Shown: piece by piece, positions 55,985-63,978 of the stretch | Position numbering within the stretch: the stretch's first letter is position 1 | How the letters are laid out: each line of letters opens with the position of its first letter | Origin: Prevotella histicola JCM 15637 = DNF00424 | GTDB taxonomy: Bacteria > Bacteroidota > Bacteroidia > Bacteroidales > Bacteroidaceae | Reading direction: 5' to 3' | DNA length: 64,000 nt | Assembly (NCBI RefSeq): GCF_000613925.1 | Contig: NZ_BAJX01000009.1 | Span: forward strand, 51,081-115,080 | Notes under the pieces: generated by a model | Seen by the model: only the letters and a program-made list of their open reading frames with translations | The model's database searches: none | What the model was told of the DNA's origin: nothing | Made by a program: the position numbers and the translations under genes

Positions 55985-56347
55985 TTACTGTTCTGTAGAG
56001 ATAGTTCTCTTCTCCTTGATACGTGCAGCTTTACCTGTAAGATTACGCAGATAATAGAGTTTAGCACGACGAACTTTACCACGCTTGTTCACCTCGATAG
56101 AATCGATATTTGGTGACTCAATTGGGAAAATACGCTCAACACCAACGGTGCCTGACATCTTACGAACAGTGAAACGCTTCTTCTCACCATGACCAGAAAT
56201 CTTGATAACTACGCCACGGTAGAGCTGAATACGCTGTTTGTTACCCTCGACGATTTTGTAAGCGACAGTAACAGTGTCACCAGATTTGAACTCTGGGAAC
56301 TGCTTGCCGGTTGCAAATGCTTCCTCAGCAACTTTAATTAAATCCAT
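55985..56347 (-). CDS. rplS: Ribosomal protein L19
   Basis: The start at 56347 ([15 protein letters not shown]) gives 120 residues; the upstream GTG at 56407 would add a 20-residue leader not found in L19. The protein sits at the subunit interface. [22 protein letters not shown] and the C-terminal [23 protein letters not shown] are canonical. It is far from the main ribosomal cluster, as usual. Confidence 0.96.
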   Translation of the reverse strand: MDLIKVAEEAFATGKQFPEFKSGDTVTVAYKIVEGNKQRIQLYRGVVIKISGHGEKKRFTVRKMSGTVGVERIFPIESPNIDSIEVNKRGKVRRAKLYYLRNLTGKAARIKEKRTISTEQ

Positions 56348-56434
56348 TTTTTTATTAATTAAATATTGTTTGTCGTTCCAACGTAACATAATCCATGACT
56401 CTTCCACGATCAGCGGTTACGCCGAAAAGCGGTG

Positions 56435-56442
56435 CAAAGTTA
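56435..56442 (-). promoter_or_regulatory. rplS -7 box (TAACTTTG)
   Basis: CAAAGTTA on the plus strand reads TAACTTTG on the minus strand, leaving a leader of about 80 bases. Confidence 0.6.
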
Positions 56443-56476
56443 CGGCTTTTTTCCGAATGAACAAAGGATTAATGGG

Positions 56477-57211
56477 TTATTTCTTGTTTGCTGTCAGGAT
56501 CTTAGCAATCTCTTTCTTGGCTTTTGTCATTTGTTTTTGGAATCCTTCTGATGAGTGGACGGCAGCATAACCAACGCTGGCACAGAGCCTACCTGCATCA
56601 ACATCACTCTGATAATGATAGCCACAGATGACGCGACTCTGTCCATATTCATATGCATGTTTCATGATTTCATTGCCACGTGATGGGTTCAACTCTGTCA
56701 ATGTCAGTCCAAAGATCCATCCACGGCAGGTGTGACCAGATGGGTAAGAGCCGTTGTTGATGAGTTCTGCTTCGAACTGTGGCTGCAATGTGTGCTCATG
56801 AAATTGTGCAAAAGGACGCTTACGCATGTATTTTGCCTTGGCACGGTCAACGGCGTGATTGCCATCAATACCTATCATGCACATCAGTTTATAAGTCTCT
56901 GGAGTCTTCTCTGGGGTGATAAGCATGCCGAAGGATGGTGCGAAACCAACCAATACGGAGTCTACATCAAAGTTTGCATCGAACTTTGCCTGTGCTGCAC
57001 GTTCCTTGTTCTCTCTCATCTTGCGCCCCCACCAATACTGGCGGAAGTCATAATCAAACTGATAAGATGCTGTGTCGGGTGGGGCAGGGAGGTAATTTCC
57101 GGCATCAGGCATGTCGGCTTCAGGGATGAATGACTGTTTTTTGTAATCCTGAGCATTAACGGTTATGCTTACGAATAGCATAACGATACTAACGAATAAA
57201 CTTTTTTTCAT
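56477..57211 (-). CDS. Class A acid phosphatase (PAP2 superfamily), exported
   Basis: This 244-residue protein has a signal peptide (about 1-20, ending VNAQ). The three PAP2 motifs are present: KAKYMRKRP, SYPSGHT and SRVICGYHYQSDVDAG, with catalytic His in each of the last two. The length and spacing match periplasmic nonspecific acid phosphatases (PhoN type). A minus-strand TACTTTTG box (57370-57377) is the likely promoter, leaving a leader of about 150 bases. Confidence 0.9.
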   Translation of the reverse strand: MKKSLFVSIVMLFVSITVNAQDYKKQSFIPEADMPDAGNYLPAPPDTASYQFDYDFRQYWWGRKMRENKERAAQAKFDANFDVDSVLVGFAPSFGMLITPEKTPETYKLMCMIGIDGNHAVDRAKAKYMRKRPFAQFHEHTLQPQFEAELINNGSYPSGHTCRGWIFGLTLTELNPSRGNEIMKHAYEYGQSRVICGYHYQSDVDAGRLCASVGYAAVHSSEGFQKQMTKAKKEIAKILTANKK

Positions 57212-57369
57212 TTTGATAAATAGTTTTATTACGATTTAAAATGTATTGTTATTTGTCTGAATTTCACTTAATACACTTGTTTTGTTGCCCTGCCTACTGT
57301 GGGGTTATCTGTTTGTCTGCCTCTCCATCCTCGTATCAATGATTCCATTACAAGAATGTTTTGCTTCTA

Positions 57370-57377
57370 CAAAAGTA
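57370..57377 (-). promoter_or_regulatory. -7 box (TACTTTTG) of the acid phosphatase gene
   Basis: CAAAAGTA on the plus strand is TACTTTTG on the minus strand. Confidence 0.5.
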
Positions 57378-57720
57378 AGGAATTCTATAGATATTCCAAT
57401 GGATTAGCGTTATTTTAATGGTTGTCTTCTTCGTCTTGAGAGGCTAAACAGAACAGAAATTCAGTGTAGATACAACCTTGTAGGTATTCATTTTCCTCGT
57501 CTAATTCAAAACTAAGTGGTGAGCAGGGGAGGGGCTAATCATGATGAGTACATGAAATATAATAAGGTATGAGAAGAGAAAATAAAACCCATGAGGGGTG
57601 TTGTTTCTTGTGGTAAAATAAACTAACAAATTGAGAGGGATGGTTAAGTGTAGAATGATTGAAAATGGCCTTTTTATGGTTTTGTAACCTTCTTATATAC
57701 AGGTGGTTATGAATGAGCTT

Positions 57721-57830
57721 GTAAAAGAGCATGTTTTGCCATGTAAAAGGGCGTCTTTTACACTGCAAAAGGGCACCTTTTACATTGCAAAAGGGCATCT
57801 TTTAGAAGGCAAAAGAGGCTCTTTTGAAAA
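57721..57830. repeat. Array D: five 22-base tandem units, GCAAAAGGGCATCTTTTAC type
   Basis: GYAAAAG recurs exactly every 22 bases at 57721, 57743, 57765, 57787 and 57809. Each unit contains an AAAAG...CTTTT dyad; changes between units tend to keep it. Confidence 0.85.
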
Positions 57831-57998
57831 TCAAGGGTAAGTTTGTTTTACAAAACAAGTATAGATTACTTGTATTATAATATGCTTCTTTTGCAGAAAC
57901 ATCGTTCGATGTGAATGAGAAATCCTCATGTGTTTGATGCGGTTCGAACAAAGCAAATCTTTGCTATAGGTATTTTATTTTGATTCATTTTTTTTTCT

Positions 57999-58006
57999 TA
58001 CTTTTG
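57999..58006 (+). promoter_or_regulatory. -7 box (TACTTTTG) of the 5'-nucleotidase pair
   Basis: A TAnnTTTG match with TTTG at 57979-57982 upstream, 28 bases before the first gene. Confidence 0.65.
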
Positions 58007-58033
58007 CAATATCATTAATGTTTATACTATATT

Positions 58034-58798
58034 ATGTACAGGAAAACGGTATATCTCGTGGGCTTGTCAGCTATGTTAATGGGTACTGGCTGTGCTTCTC
58101 ATTATGAGTTAGCAAGTGTAAAGCGTACGCGTATCTTGGTTGATAGTCGCTATGATGCTGCTCCGGATGCAGCTGCAGCAAAGTTTATGGAACCTTATAA
58201 ACACCAGGTAGACTCTGTGATGGGGCCTGTCGTGGGAGAAGTTGATCATGATATGACAGCACATCGGCCAGAGAGTGATTTGTCTAATCTCTTGGCGGAT
58301 ATTATGGTTTGGGGTGCTAAGGACTATCATGAGAAGGTTGACTTTGGTGTTTATAACATGGGAGGTATCCGTGCGGCACTGTCGAAAGGTAAGGTTACCT
58401 ATGGTGATGTGCTTGATATTGCTCCGTTTGAAAATAAGATTTGCTTTGTGACACTTACTGGTGCAAAGGTCTTAGAGCTCTTTTCGCAGATGGCTCATAC
58501 GGGTGGTGAAGCCGTTAGTCATGGTGTGGAACTTGTTTTCACACGTGATCATAAGTTGAAATCGGCTCGTTTGAATGGTAAAGAAATAGACCCAAAGGCA
58601 TCTTATCGCATTGCAACACTTGATTATCTGGCGCAGGGTAATGATAAGATGGAGGCTTTCAAGTCGGCTACTAATGTTGTTTCTCCACAAGAGAGCAGCA
58701 ATAATACCCGTTTTATTATTATGAACTACTTTAAGGAACAGACTGCTCAAGGTAAGGTAGTGAACGCTCATAAAGAGGGACGTATTCGTGTTGAATAA
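58034..58798 (+). CDS. 5'-nucleotidase C-terminal domain lipoprotein
   Basis: This 254-residue predicted lipoprotein has lipobox MGTGC (Cys20). The remainder matches the 5_nucleotid_C substrate-binding domain (SDLSNLLADIMVWGAK; YNMGGIRAALSKGKVTYGDVLDIAPFENKI). The metallophosphatase domain that normally precedes it is encoded by the next gene, 15 bases downstream. The pair probably forms one surface or periplasmic nucleotidase. Confidence 0.88.
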   Translation: MYRKTVYLVGLSAMLMGTGCASHYELASVKRTRILVDSRYDAAPDAAAAKFMEPYKHQVDSVMGPVVGEVDHDMTAHRPESDLSNLLADIMVWGAKDYHEKVDFGVYNMGGIRAALSKGKVTYGDVLDIAPFENKICFVTLTGAKVLELFSQMAHTGGEAVSHGVELVFTRDHKLKSARLNGKEIDPKASYRIATLDYLAQGNDKMEAFKSATNVVSPQESSNNTRFIIMNYFKEQTAQGKVVNAHKEGRIRVE

Positions 58799-58813
58799 TC
58801 ATTTCAAGAGTTG

Positions 58814-59659
58814 ATGAAGATGAAAAGAAATATATTATTGATAAGTTTCTGCTTAGTTGCAGCCTTAGTATTTGGACAAACAAAGCAGTTAACAATTCTG
58901 CATACGAATGATGCACATAGCCAGATCTATCCTCTTAATACGAATCTTGCTGACACGATGAAGGCTGGTCGTGGCGGTTTCGTGCGTCGTGTGGCAATGA
59001 TAAAGGCTGAACGTGAGAAGCAACCTGACTTGTTACTCTTTGATAGTGGTGATTTTTCGCAAGGTTCACCTTATTATACTATGTTCAAAGGGGACGTTGA
59101 AGTGGGGCTGATGAATCAGATGCATTATGACGCTGCAACGATAGGTAACCACGAATTTGACTTTGGTATGGATAATATGGTACGGCTCTTTAAGATGGCT
59201 AAGTTCCCTATTGTTTGTGCCAACTACGATTTTACGGGTACTCCTCTGCAAGGGCTGGTAAAGCCTTATGTTATCATTAAACGCAATGGTATTAAGATCG
59301 GAGTCTTCGGTCTTGCACCAAAGCTGGATGGATTGGTTGTGAAAGCAAACTATGGTAAGATTGTTTATAATGATCCAGTGGCGTGTGCACAAAAGGTTAT
59401 TGACGAGTTGAAACGTAAGAAATGCGACCTTATCATCTGTATTTCTCACCTCGGATGGAATATAGAAGGTGTCAGTGACGAAGAAGTTATTGCTGGTACG
59501 CGTGGCTTAGATCTTGTTCTTGGTGGTCATTCACATACCTATCTCACTAAACTTGAATATGTGAAAAACCTTGATGGTAAGCTTGTTGGTGATGACCAGA
59601 ATGGTAAGCATGCCATTTATGTAGGTAAGTTGGTGCTTGACATGAAGAAGAAAAAGTAA
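58814..59659 (+). CDS. 5'-nucleotidase metallophosphatase domain protein
   Basis: The start at ATG 58814 (MKMKRNILL) is preferred over TTG 58811. The 281-residue protein has a signal peptide (about 1-20) and a complete dimetal phosphoesterase: HTNDAHSQ, DSGDFSQG, GNHEFDFG, SHLGWN and GGHSHT. It ends where the C-terminal nucleotidase domain would begin, so it needs its upstream partner. Confidence 0.9.
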   Translation: MKMKRNILLISFCLVAALVFGQTKQLTILHTNDAHSQIYPLNTNLADTMKAGRGGFVRRVAMIKAEREKQPDLLLFDSGDFSQGSPYYTMFKGDVEVGLMNQMHYDAATIGNHEFDFGMDNMVRLFKMAKFPIVCANYDFTGTPLQGLVKPYVIIKRNGIKIGVFGLAPKLDGLVVKANYGKIVYNDPVACAQKVIDELKRKKCDLIICISHLGWNIEGVSDEEVIAGTRGLDLVLGGHSHTYLTKLEYVKNLDGKLVGDDQNGKHAIYVGKLVLDMKKKK

Positions 59660-59694
59660 GTCTTTCAATCGATAAGACCTATATATAAATAATG

Positions 59695-59743
59695 TGGGCT
59701 GTATCAATAAGGTTGTTAATGGCAATCTTATTGATACAGCCCA
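59695..59743. terminator. Perfect 17-base inverted repeat after the nucleotidase pair
   Basis: TGGGCTGTATCAATAAG (59695-59711) is exactly complementary to 59727-59743 with a 15-base loop. The T-tail is weak. Confidence 0.6.
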
Positions 59744-59868
59744 TTGTCGTTCATGCGCTATGGGCATTGTTGAGAGTATGTGAATAGATGCTTTCTACTG
59801 TCGCCTTCTCCGCCATTCTATAAGCCTGAAGAGAAAGATAAAAGAGCGTGCAGAGGGTCTAATACTAA

Positions 59869-59956
59869 TTATTTTCATGAAAAGAAATATTTATTTTCAT
59901 GATGAGAAATATTTTTTTTCACGATAATAAATTCTTTTATTCATGGTAATAATTTG
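59869..59956. repeat. Array E: four 22-base tandem units, TTATTTTCATGAAAAG type
   Basis: Units begin exactly 22 bases apart at 59869, 59891, 59913 and 59935. The first contains the palindrome TTTTCATGAAAA; the last two are more degenerate. Confidence 0.8.
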
Positions 59957-60101
59957 TGGAAATCGGTCTCTTTTGTTTACAAGAACCAAATCCAATAGTA
60001 GGAGTTGACGGTTATTACAGCTACTATTGGACGTTGGTTATGATGTAAAAAGCTATAGTCTGATAGTGTTCTCGTATTATTAAAGGTGTTTGTGTGCACC
60101 T

Positions 60102-60434
60102 TTATCTTATGTAAACCAGCCCAGGCTTCCTGTCACTCTTTGCTTTCTTCATATCTTCCTGATACTTTTGAACAAGAGGCTTCAGATACTTTTTTGATTT
60201 TGTTGTAATGCTAATGATACCGCCAGTGCGTGGATAAAAGATTTTTGTCAGCGCACTATTCTTGATGACATCTACACTGATAATATCTTTTTGGTCAAGG
60301 TTATCAATACTCTGTACCTCAACTCCATCTACAAGAAACACTGGTATGTTCAGACTATCTTGCTTTTCTTTAGTCTGTGCGCTGATGTTTATACTTGCAA
60401 CGAGTGCACAAAGAAGGATAATAAACTTTCTCAT
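60102..60434 (-). CDS. Small exported protein with TonB-receptor plug-like motif
   Basis: This 110-residue protein has a signal peptide (about 1-19, ending ISAQ). The mature part (PVFLVDGVEVQSIDNLDQKDIISVDVIKNS...GGIISITTK) closely follows the plug-domain pattern of SusC-type TonB receptors, but the barrel is absent. It is therefore either a stand-alone plug-like protein or a remnant. A minus-strand TATCTTTG box (60465-60472) lies upstream. Confidence 0.75.
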   Translation of the reverse strand: MRKFIILLCALVASINISAQTKEKQDSLNIPVFLVDGVEVQSIDNLDQKDIISVDVIKNSALTKIFYPRTGGIISITTKSKKYLKPLVQKYQEDMKKAKSDRKPGLVYIR

Positions 60435-60464
60435 AACTACTTTTGTTTACGATTTGTAATACAA

Positions 60465-60472
60465 CAAAGATA
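60465..60472 (-). promoter_or_regulatory. -7 box (TATCTTTG) of the plug-like gene
   Basis: CAAAGATA on the plus strand is TATCTTTG on the minus strand, 31 bases before the start codon. Confidence 0.6.
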
Positions 60473-60604
60473 CTGTTTTTTTATATTGTGAAACAATGTC
60501 CTTATTTTTTTAACATCTTTTATTATCTACCTGTTTGGCATAGAGAAAAGAAGAGGAGAGCCTCTGTAACAGAGAAATAGTACCTTGTCTTGAATAATAA
60601 AGAC

Positions 60605-61768
60605 TCAGAGAATGGAAGAAATATGGCGATAGTTGATAAGGTTGATATCACCACTCGAGTTCTCAAAGTCGCCAGAGTAGACAATAGCCTTCTTACTTAT
60701 GGGGGTCTTTATCCAGCCTTCAATCTGTGTGAGTGTCTTCTCAAATGATGAACTATAAGTCATAGAAGACTTCACTTCAATGGCAGTTAGCTCTCCTTCC
60801 TGCTTGATTAAGATATCAACTTCATTCTGATTAGAGTCGCGATAGAAGAACACTCCACCTTCTAAACCCATGTTATAGCGATGCTTGATGGCCTCCATAA
60901 CAATCATATTCTCAAAGATAGCACCACGCATCTTATCCCTGTCTAACTGTTGTGGAGTCTCGATGTCGAGTAGATAACAGGCTAGACCAGGGTCGTTGAA
61001 ATAGAGTTTAGGACTCTTCACCAGTCTTTTGGGTATGTTCTCATAGTAGGGCGGGAGGAGCGTTATGAGGTAAGAAGCTTGTAGGACAGATAGCCAATGA
61101 CTGATGGTTTTGGAGCTAACACCAACCTCTGCACCCAGCTCAGAAGCATTGAATATGGATCCAATACGTGATGCACACATCTTCATGAATTTGCTAAATA
61201 GTAGTTGATCTTTTATCTTTAAGACATCTCGAACATCCTTTTCTAAATACGTTCTGACATATGATGGATAGAAGAATTTAGCAATATTTTTCCCCGAACA
61301 GATGGCAGGATAAAGTCCATTATATAGGATGTTGTTGAGGCTGTTAAAGTTGGTTTGTTCTGCAATCTCTGGTATAGACATTGGCATTAGTTCGAAAACC
61401 CCAACCCTTCCTGCAAGTGATTCGGAAAGATTGTGCATAACTTCAAAGTTCGAGCTACCTGATAGTAGGAAATGTCTAGAGGGATCGTTGTCAACGATTC
61501 CTTGGATATAGTCAAGCAACTGAGGACATTTTTGAATCTCATCTATAAACATTCCTTTATCTGTTTGGTTGAGGAATGCAATAGGATCATGTTGTGCATA
61601 GTCCAGTAAGTTGAGGTCTTTTAAGCTAAATTTATCGTATAGTGGGAATAGTTGGGATAGCAGTGTAGTCTTTCCTGACTGCCTTGGTCCTGTCAAAGCA
61701 ATAACAGAGAAGTATTTAGAAGCTTCCAGAATGGTTTTCTCTAGTTGGCGGTGTATATAGTTATTCAT
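60605..61768 (-). CDS. AAA-family ATPase with DUF4143 C-terminus
   Basis: This 387-residue protein has Walker A TGPRQSGKTT (26-35), Walker B MFIDEIQKCP (about 74-83) and SGSSNFEV sensor-like segment. It has a winged-helix-like region (ASELGAEVGVSSKTISHWLSVL) and the DUF4143 restriction-endonuclease-like end (FYRDSNQNEVDILIKQEGELTAIEVKSS, about 309-337, read in parts) with the D...E.K nuclease-fold pattern. Members occur in many copies in Bacteroidales; the role is uncertain. Two palindromes surround its promoter. Confidence 0.88.
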   Translation of the reverse strand: MNNYIHRQLEKTILEASKYFSVIALTGPRQSGKTTLLSQLFPLYDKFSLKDLNLLDYAQHDPIAFLNQTDKGMFIDEIQKCPQLLDYIQGIVDNDPSRHFLLSGSSNFEVMHNLSESLAGRVGVFELMPMSIPEIAEQTNFNSLNNILYNGLYPAICSGKNIAKFFYPSYVRTYLEKDVRDVLKIKDQLLFSKFMKMCASRIGSIFNASELGAEVGVSSKTISHWLSVLQASYLITLLPPYYENIPKRLVKSPKLYFNDPGLACYLLDIETPQQLDRDKMRGAIFENMIVMEAIKHRYNMGLEGGVFFYRDSNQNEVDILIKQEGELTAIEVKSSMTYSSSFEKTLTQIEGWIKTPISKKAIVYSGDFENSSGDINLINYRHISSIL

Positions 61769-61771
61769 TAC

Positions 61772-61810
61772 TTTATGTAATTTTGAAGTACGACTCCAAA
61801 ATTACATAAA
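61772..61810. promoter_or_regulatory. Palindrome 1 overlapping the DUF4143 gene promoter
   Basis: TTTATGTAATTTTG (61772-61785) and its exact complement (61797-61810) flank 11 bases. The right arm contains CAAAATTA, which is TAATTTTG (-7 box) on the minus strand, so a bound protein would block the promoter. Confidence 0.7.
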
Positions 61811-61849
61811 AAACACTTATTGAACAAGAAAAGGGAGCTCTTTTAATGA

Positions 61850-61896
61850 AAAATCTATGTAAATTTGGAGTTGAACTTCAAATTTACATAGATTTT
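61850..61896. repeat. Palindrome 2 upstream of the DUF4143 gene
   Basis: AAAATCTATGTAAATTTG (61850-61867) and its exact complement (61879-61896) flank a short centre that itself pairs AGTT/AACT. Its core is a near copy of palindrome 1. Confidence 0.75.
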
Positions 61897-61978
61897 AGGG
61901 TGCTTTTATTACTACAATCTTCGCCTTTTCTGAGTATTCCGAATGGATAATAGAAATGTAAAAGATGGTTATGAGCGA

Positions 61979-62724
61979 TTATTCAAAGTAGAAAGTGAGT
62001 GCAATCATCTTAGCCCTTGTCTCATTAACAGAGTTGGTATACATCAGCATATTTCTGTCTCTAAGGTTCTTTGCATGGTTCTTATCAAGACTATTGGTGA
62101 GACTATACATGAATTTTAGCTCTGGACGAAGTTTGAAATAGGGGAGGTAAAAGTCACATCCGAGTCCAACTTCTAAGAAAACATCACTTCTTTTCAGTTT
62201 GATATAGTCATTATCTTTCCCAGAAAGGTTGAGCATAGGGTTGACTCCTAACATCACATAAGGACGATGATTATTGAATCTTGGGGCTGCAGCAATGAGG
62301 TCAAGAGCACAAGATATGTAGCAGTCTTCATCTCTTGTACCTGTTCTGTAGGCTCTCCCTGTGCTGTTAGGTCTGTATGATTACGGAATGTAAGATGTCG
62401 TGTGCCAAAGTACATGGCTGGAGCGATGCGGAACTGAAATGTAGAATTAAGTCGTAATTCTCCCAATACACCCACTGTAAATCCTGCATCCCAGCGATCC
62501 TGATCAGCTGAAATCGTCTTTTCAACTAATCCATTACCATCTTCAAGGTCGATCATCTGTGGTCCAACATTATTGAGTTCGAGGTCCTGCAGGTGTGTAC
62601 CGACAAGGACTCCGAAGTGGAATTCTCGTAGATCGGTATAGGGGCGGTTCTGAACCTTTCGCTCCTGTGCATGACCTCCAAGCACAATAGCTAATAGACT
62701 GAGGGATAATATTATTCTCTTCAT
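61979..62724 (-). pseudogene. porT: PorT-like T9SS outer-membrane barrel, broken by one frameshift
   Basis: The N-terminal frame (62254-62724) has a signal peptide and the PorT opening (VQNRPYTDLREFHFGVLVGTH). It shifts near 62319-62322; another frame gives YISCALDLIAAAPRFNNHRPY and continues to 61979, ending MIALTFYFE as in PorT. One missing base explains both. The rebuilt protein has about 248 residues, the expected length. PorT is needed for type IX secretion, so a sequence error is possible. Confidence 0.82.
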
Positions 62725-62897
62725 GTTATTCTTTTTAACGCTTTACTTTTTATTTTATTATTTCTGTTGGTTAAACATTTTACGTGTTAGTTGATTCTTA
62801 GTCACCTTATATATGGATTATCGTGGTAGAAGGAAGTTCCTTTTTTAGTTTACAGCCTGTATGTTGTTGCTTATCAACAAAGGTGATGTAGCCCATT

Positions 62898-63085
62898 ATC
62901 TATGTAGTTGTTACCTTTCATCTATAGATATTTTGCCCATAACTTATGAAGTTGTTTCCCATATCTATAGAGTTTTTACTCTTCATCAATGAAGTTTTTG
63001 CCTATTTACCTATTGAGTTTATGTTCATCATCTATGTAGTTTTTCCTTTACCTGTAGCGTTTTACTCTTTATCTATGAGGTAATT
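62898..63085. repeat. Array F: nine tandem units of about 22 bases, ATCTATGTAGTTTTT type
   Basis: ATCTATG-like words recur at 62898, 62920, 62942, 62963, 62985, 63008, 63030, 63050 and 63071 (spacings 20-23). Units are about 60-80 percent alike by eye. A partial unit may precede the first. Confidence 0.8.
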
Positions 63086-63459
63086 GGTAGGCATAAATAG
63101 AATTTTAGGGTCAACGCTTTGAGAAAGGGGTGTTGTAATGGTAGCCATCTATAGTTGCTTAAAAGTAGAATCACCAGGAATCGATAGGGTTTATTTGGTC
63201 ATTGAGACAATGTTTCCTTAAAGGTAATATGCTCATACCTATTTATAGGTAGGTTTGTATAGGATATTGTGACATGTAAAGTCATACAAAGGTAATATTA
63301 TTTTATTGCCTTTTGCTTGGTATTTTACTTGGTTTCCTATTTCTGTATGTAGTTTTTCTGTTGGTAAATCCTTTCTTATTTATTTGTAATTTCTATTTGT
63401 ATGGCGTCTAAATATTTATATTTCTCCTCATAATGTTTAGGTATTAAAGATTTTATTTC

Positions 63460-63467
63460 TAACTTTG
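63460..63467 (+). promoter_or_regulatory. Ferredoxin -7 box (TAACTTTG)
   Basis: A TAnnTTTG match 71 bases before the ferredoxin start. Confidence 0.6.
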
Positions 63468-63537
63468 CACCATCAAATTTAGGTATTAAACCCATTTGTA
63501 ATACAAGAACATTATTAACATTATAAATTATTATATT

Positions 63538-63705
63538 ATGGCTTACGTAATTGGCAATGACTGTATCGCTTGTGGTACATGTATCGATGAGTGTCCAGTA
63601 GAGGCTATCTCTGAGGGCGACATCTATAAGATTGACGCAGACGCATGCACAGAGTGTGGTACTTGTGCATCAGTTTGTCCTAATGAGGCTATTAGCCTTC
63701 CATAA
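63538..63705 (+). CDS. 2[4Fe-4S] ferredoxin
   Basis: This 55-residue ferredoxin of the clostridial type carries two CxxCxxCxxxCP clusters: CIACGTCIDECP (Cys9, 12, 15, 19) and CTECGTCASVCP. No residues are missing. It is a low-potential electron carrier for pyruvate:ferredoxin oxidoreductase and similar enzymes of anaerobes, which fits the organism. It is monocistronic with its own promoter and terminator. Confidence 0.96.
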   Translation: MAYVIGNDCIACGTCIDECPVEAISEGDIYKIDADACTECGTCASVCPNEAISLP

Positions 63706-63737
63706 GGTTCAAACCTGTTACTGATTAAATTCATAGG

Positions 63738-63761
63738 GCAAGTCTTAGGACTTGCTTTTTT
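63738..63761 (+). terminator. Terminator after the ferredoxin gene
   Basis: GCAAGTC (63738-63744) and GACTTGC (63749-63755) form a stem with a four-base loop, followed by six T. Confidence 0.85.
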
Positions 63762-63978
63762 CGTTTATAGAGGTATAGAATGTGGCTGGATAGGATTCTT
63801 TTAGTTAGATAATGCTTTGTGAATGGGGGAGGGGCTATCTTATAGTATATAAGAATATCTCAGCTATATTTTTGAAGATACCTTCATATTATAGAATCAT
63901 TGCTTATTTCATCCTTATTATGGGTTGGTTTTATTATTCATAGAGTAATGAATTCATTTGTATACACCATATAAAAGG

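Larger units (their letters stand above)
57212..58033. other. 822-base intergenic region with array D
   Basis: This contains the acid phosphatase promoter (57370-57377, minus), array D (57721-57830) and the promoter of the next gene (57999-58006). An 87-codon minus-strand frame (57535-57798) overlaps the array and is not considered real. Confidence 0.6.
59660..60101. other. 442-base intergenic region with array E
   Basis: This contains the inverted repeat at 59695-59743, array E (59869-59956) and another inverted repeat CCAATAGTAG/CTACTATTGG (59992-60001 and 60021-60030). No coding frame. Confidence 0.6.
62725..63537. other. 813-base intergenic region with array F
   Basis: This contains array F (62898-63085), an AT-rich stretch without recognised features (63090-63440) and the ferredoxin promoter (63460-63467). 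Confidence 0.6.

Noticed and set aside
57535..57798. 87-codon minus-strand frame over array D
   Set aside because: It is built largely from the 22-base repeats and has no family similarity; treated as non-coding.
57940..57965. tRNA-like GGTTCGAAC word
   Set aside because: No acceptor, D or anticodon stem can be built around it.
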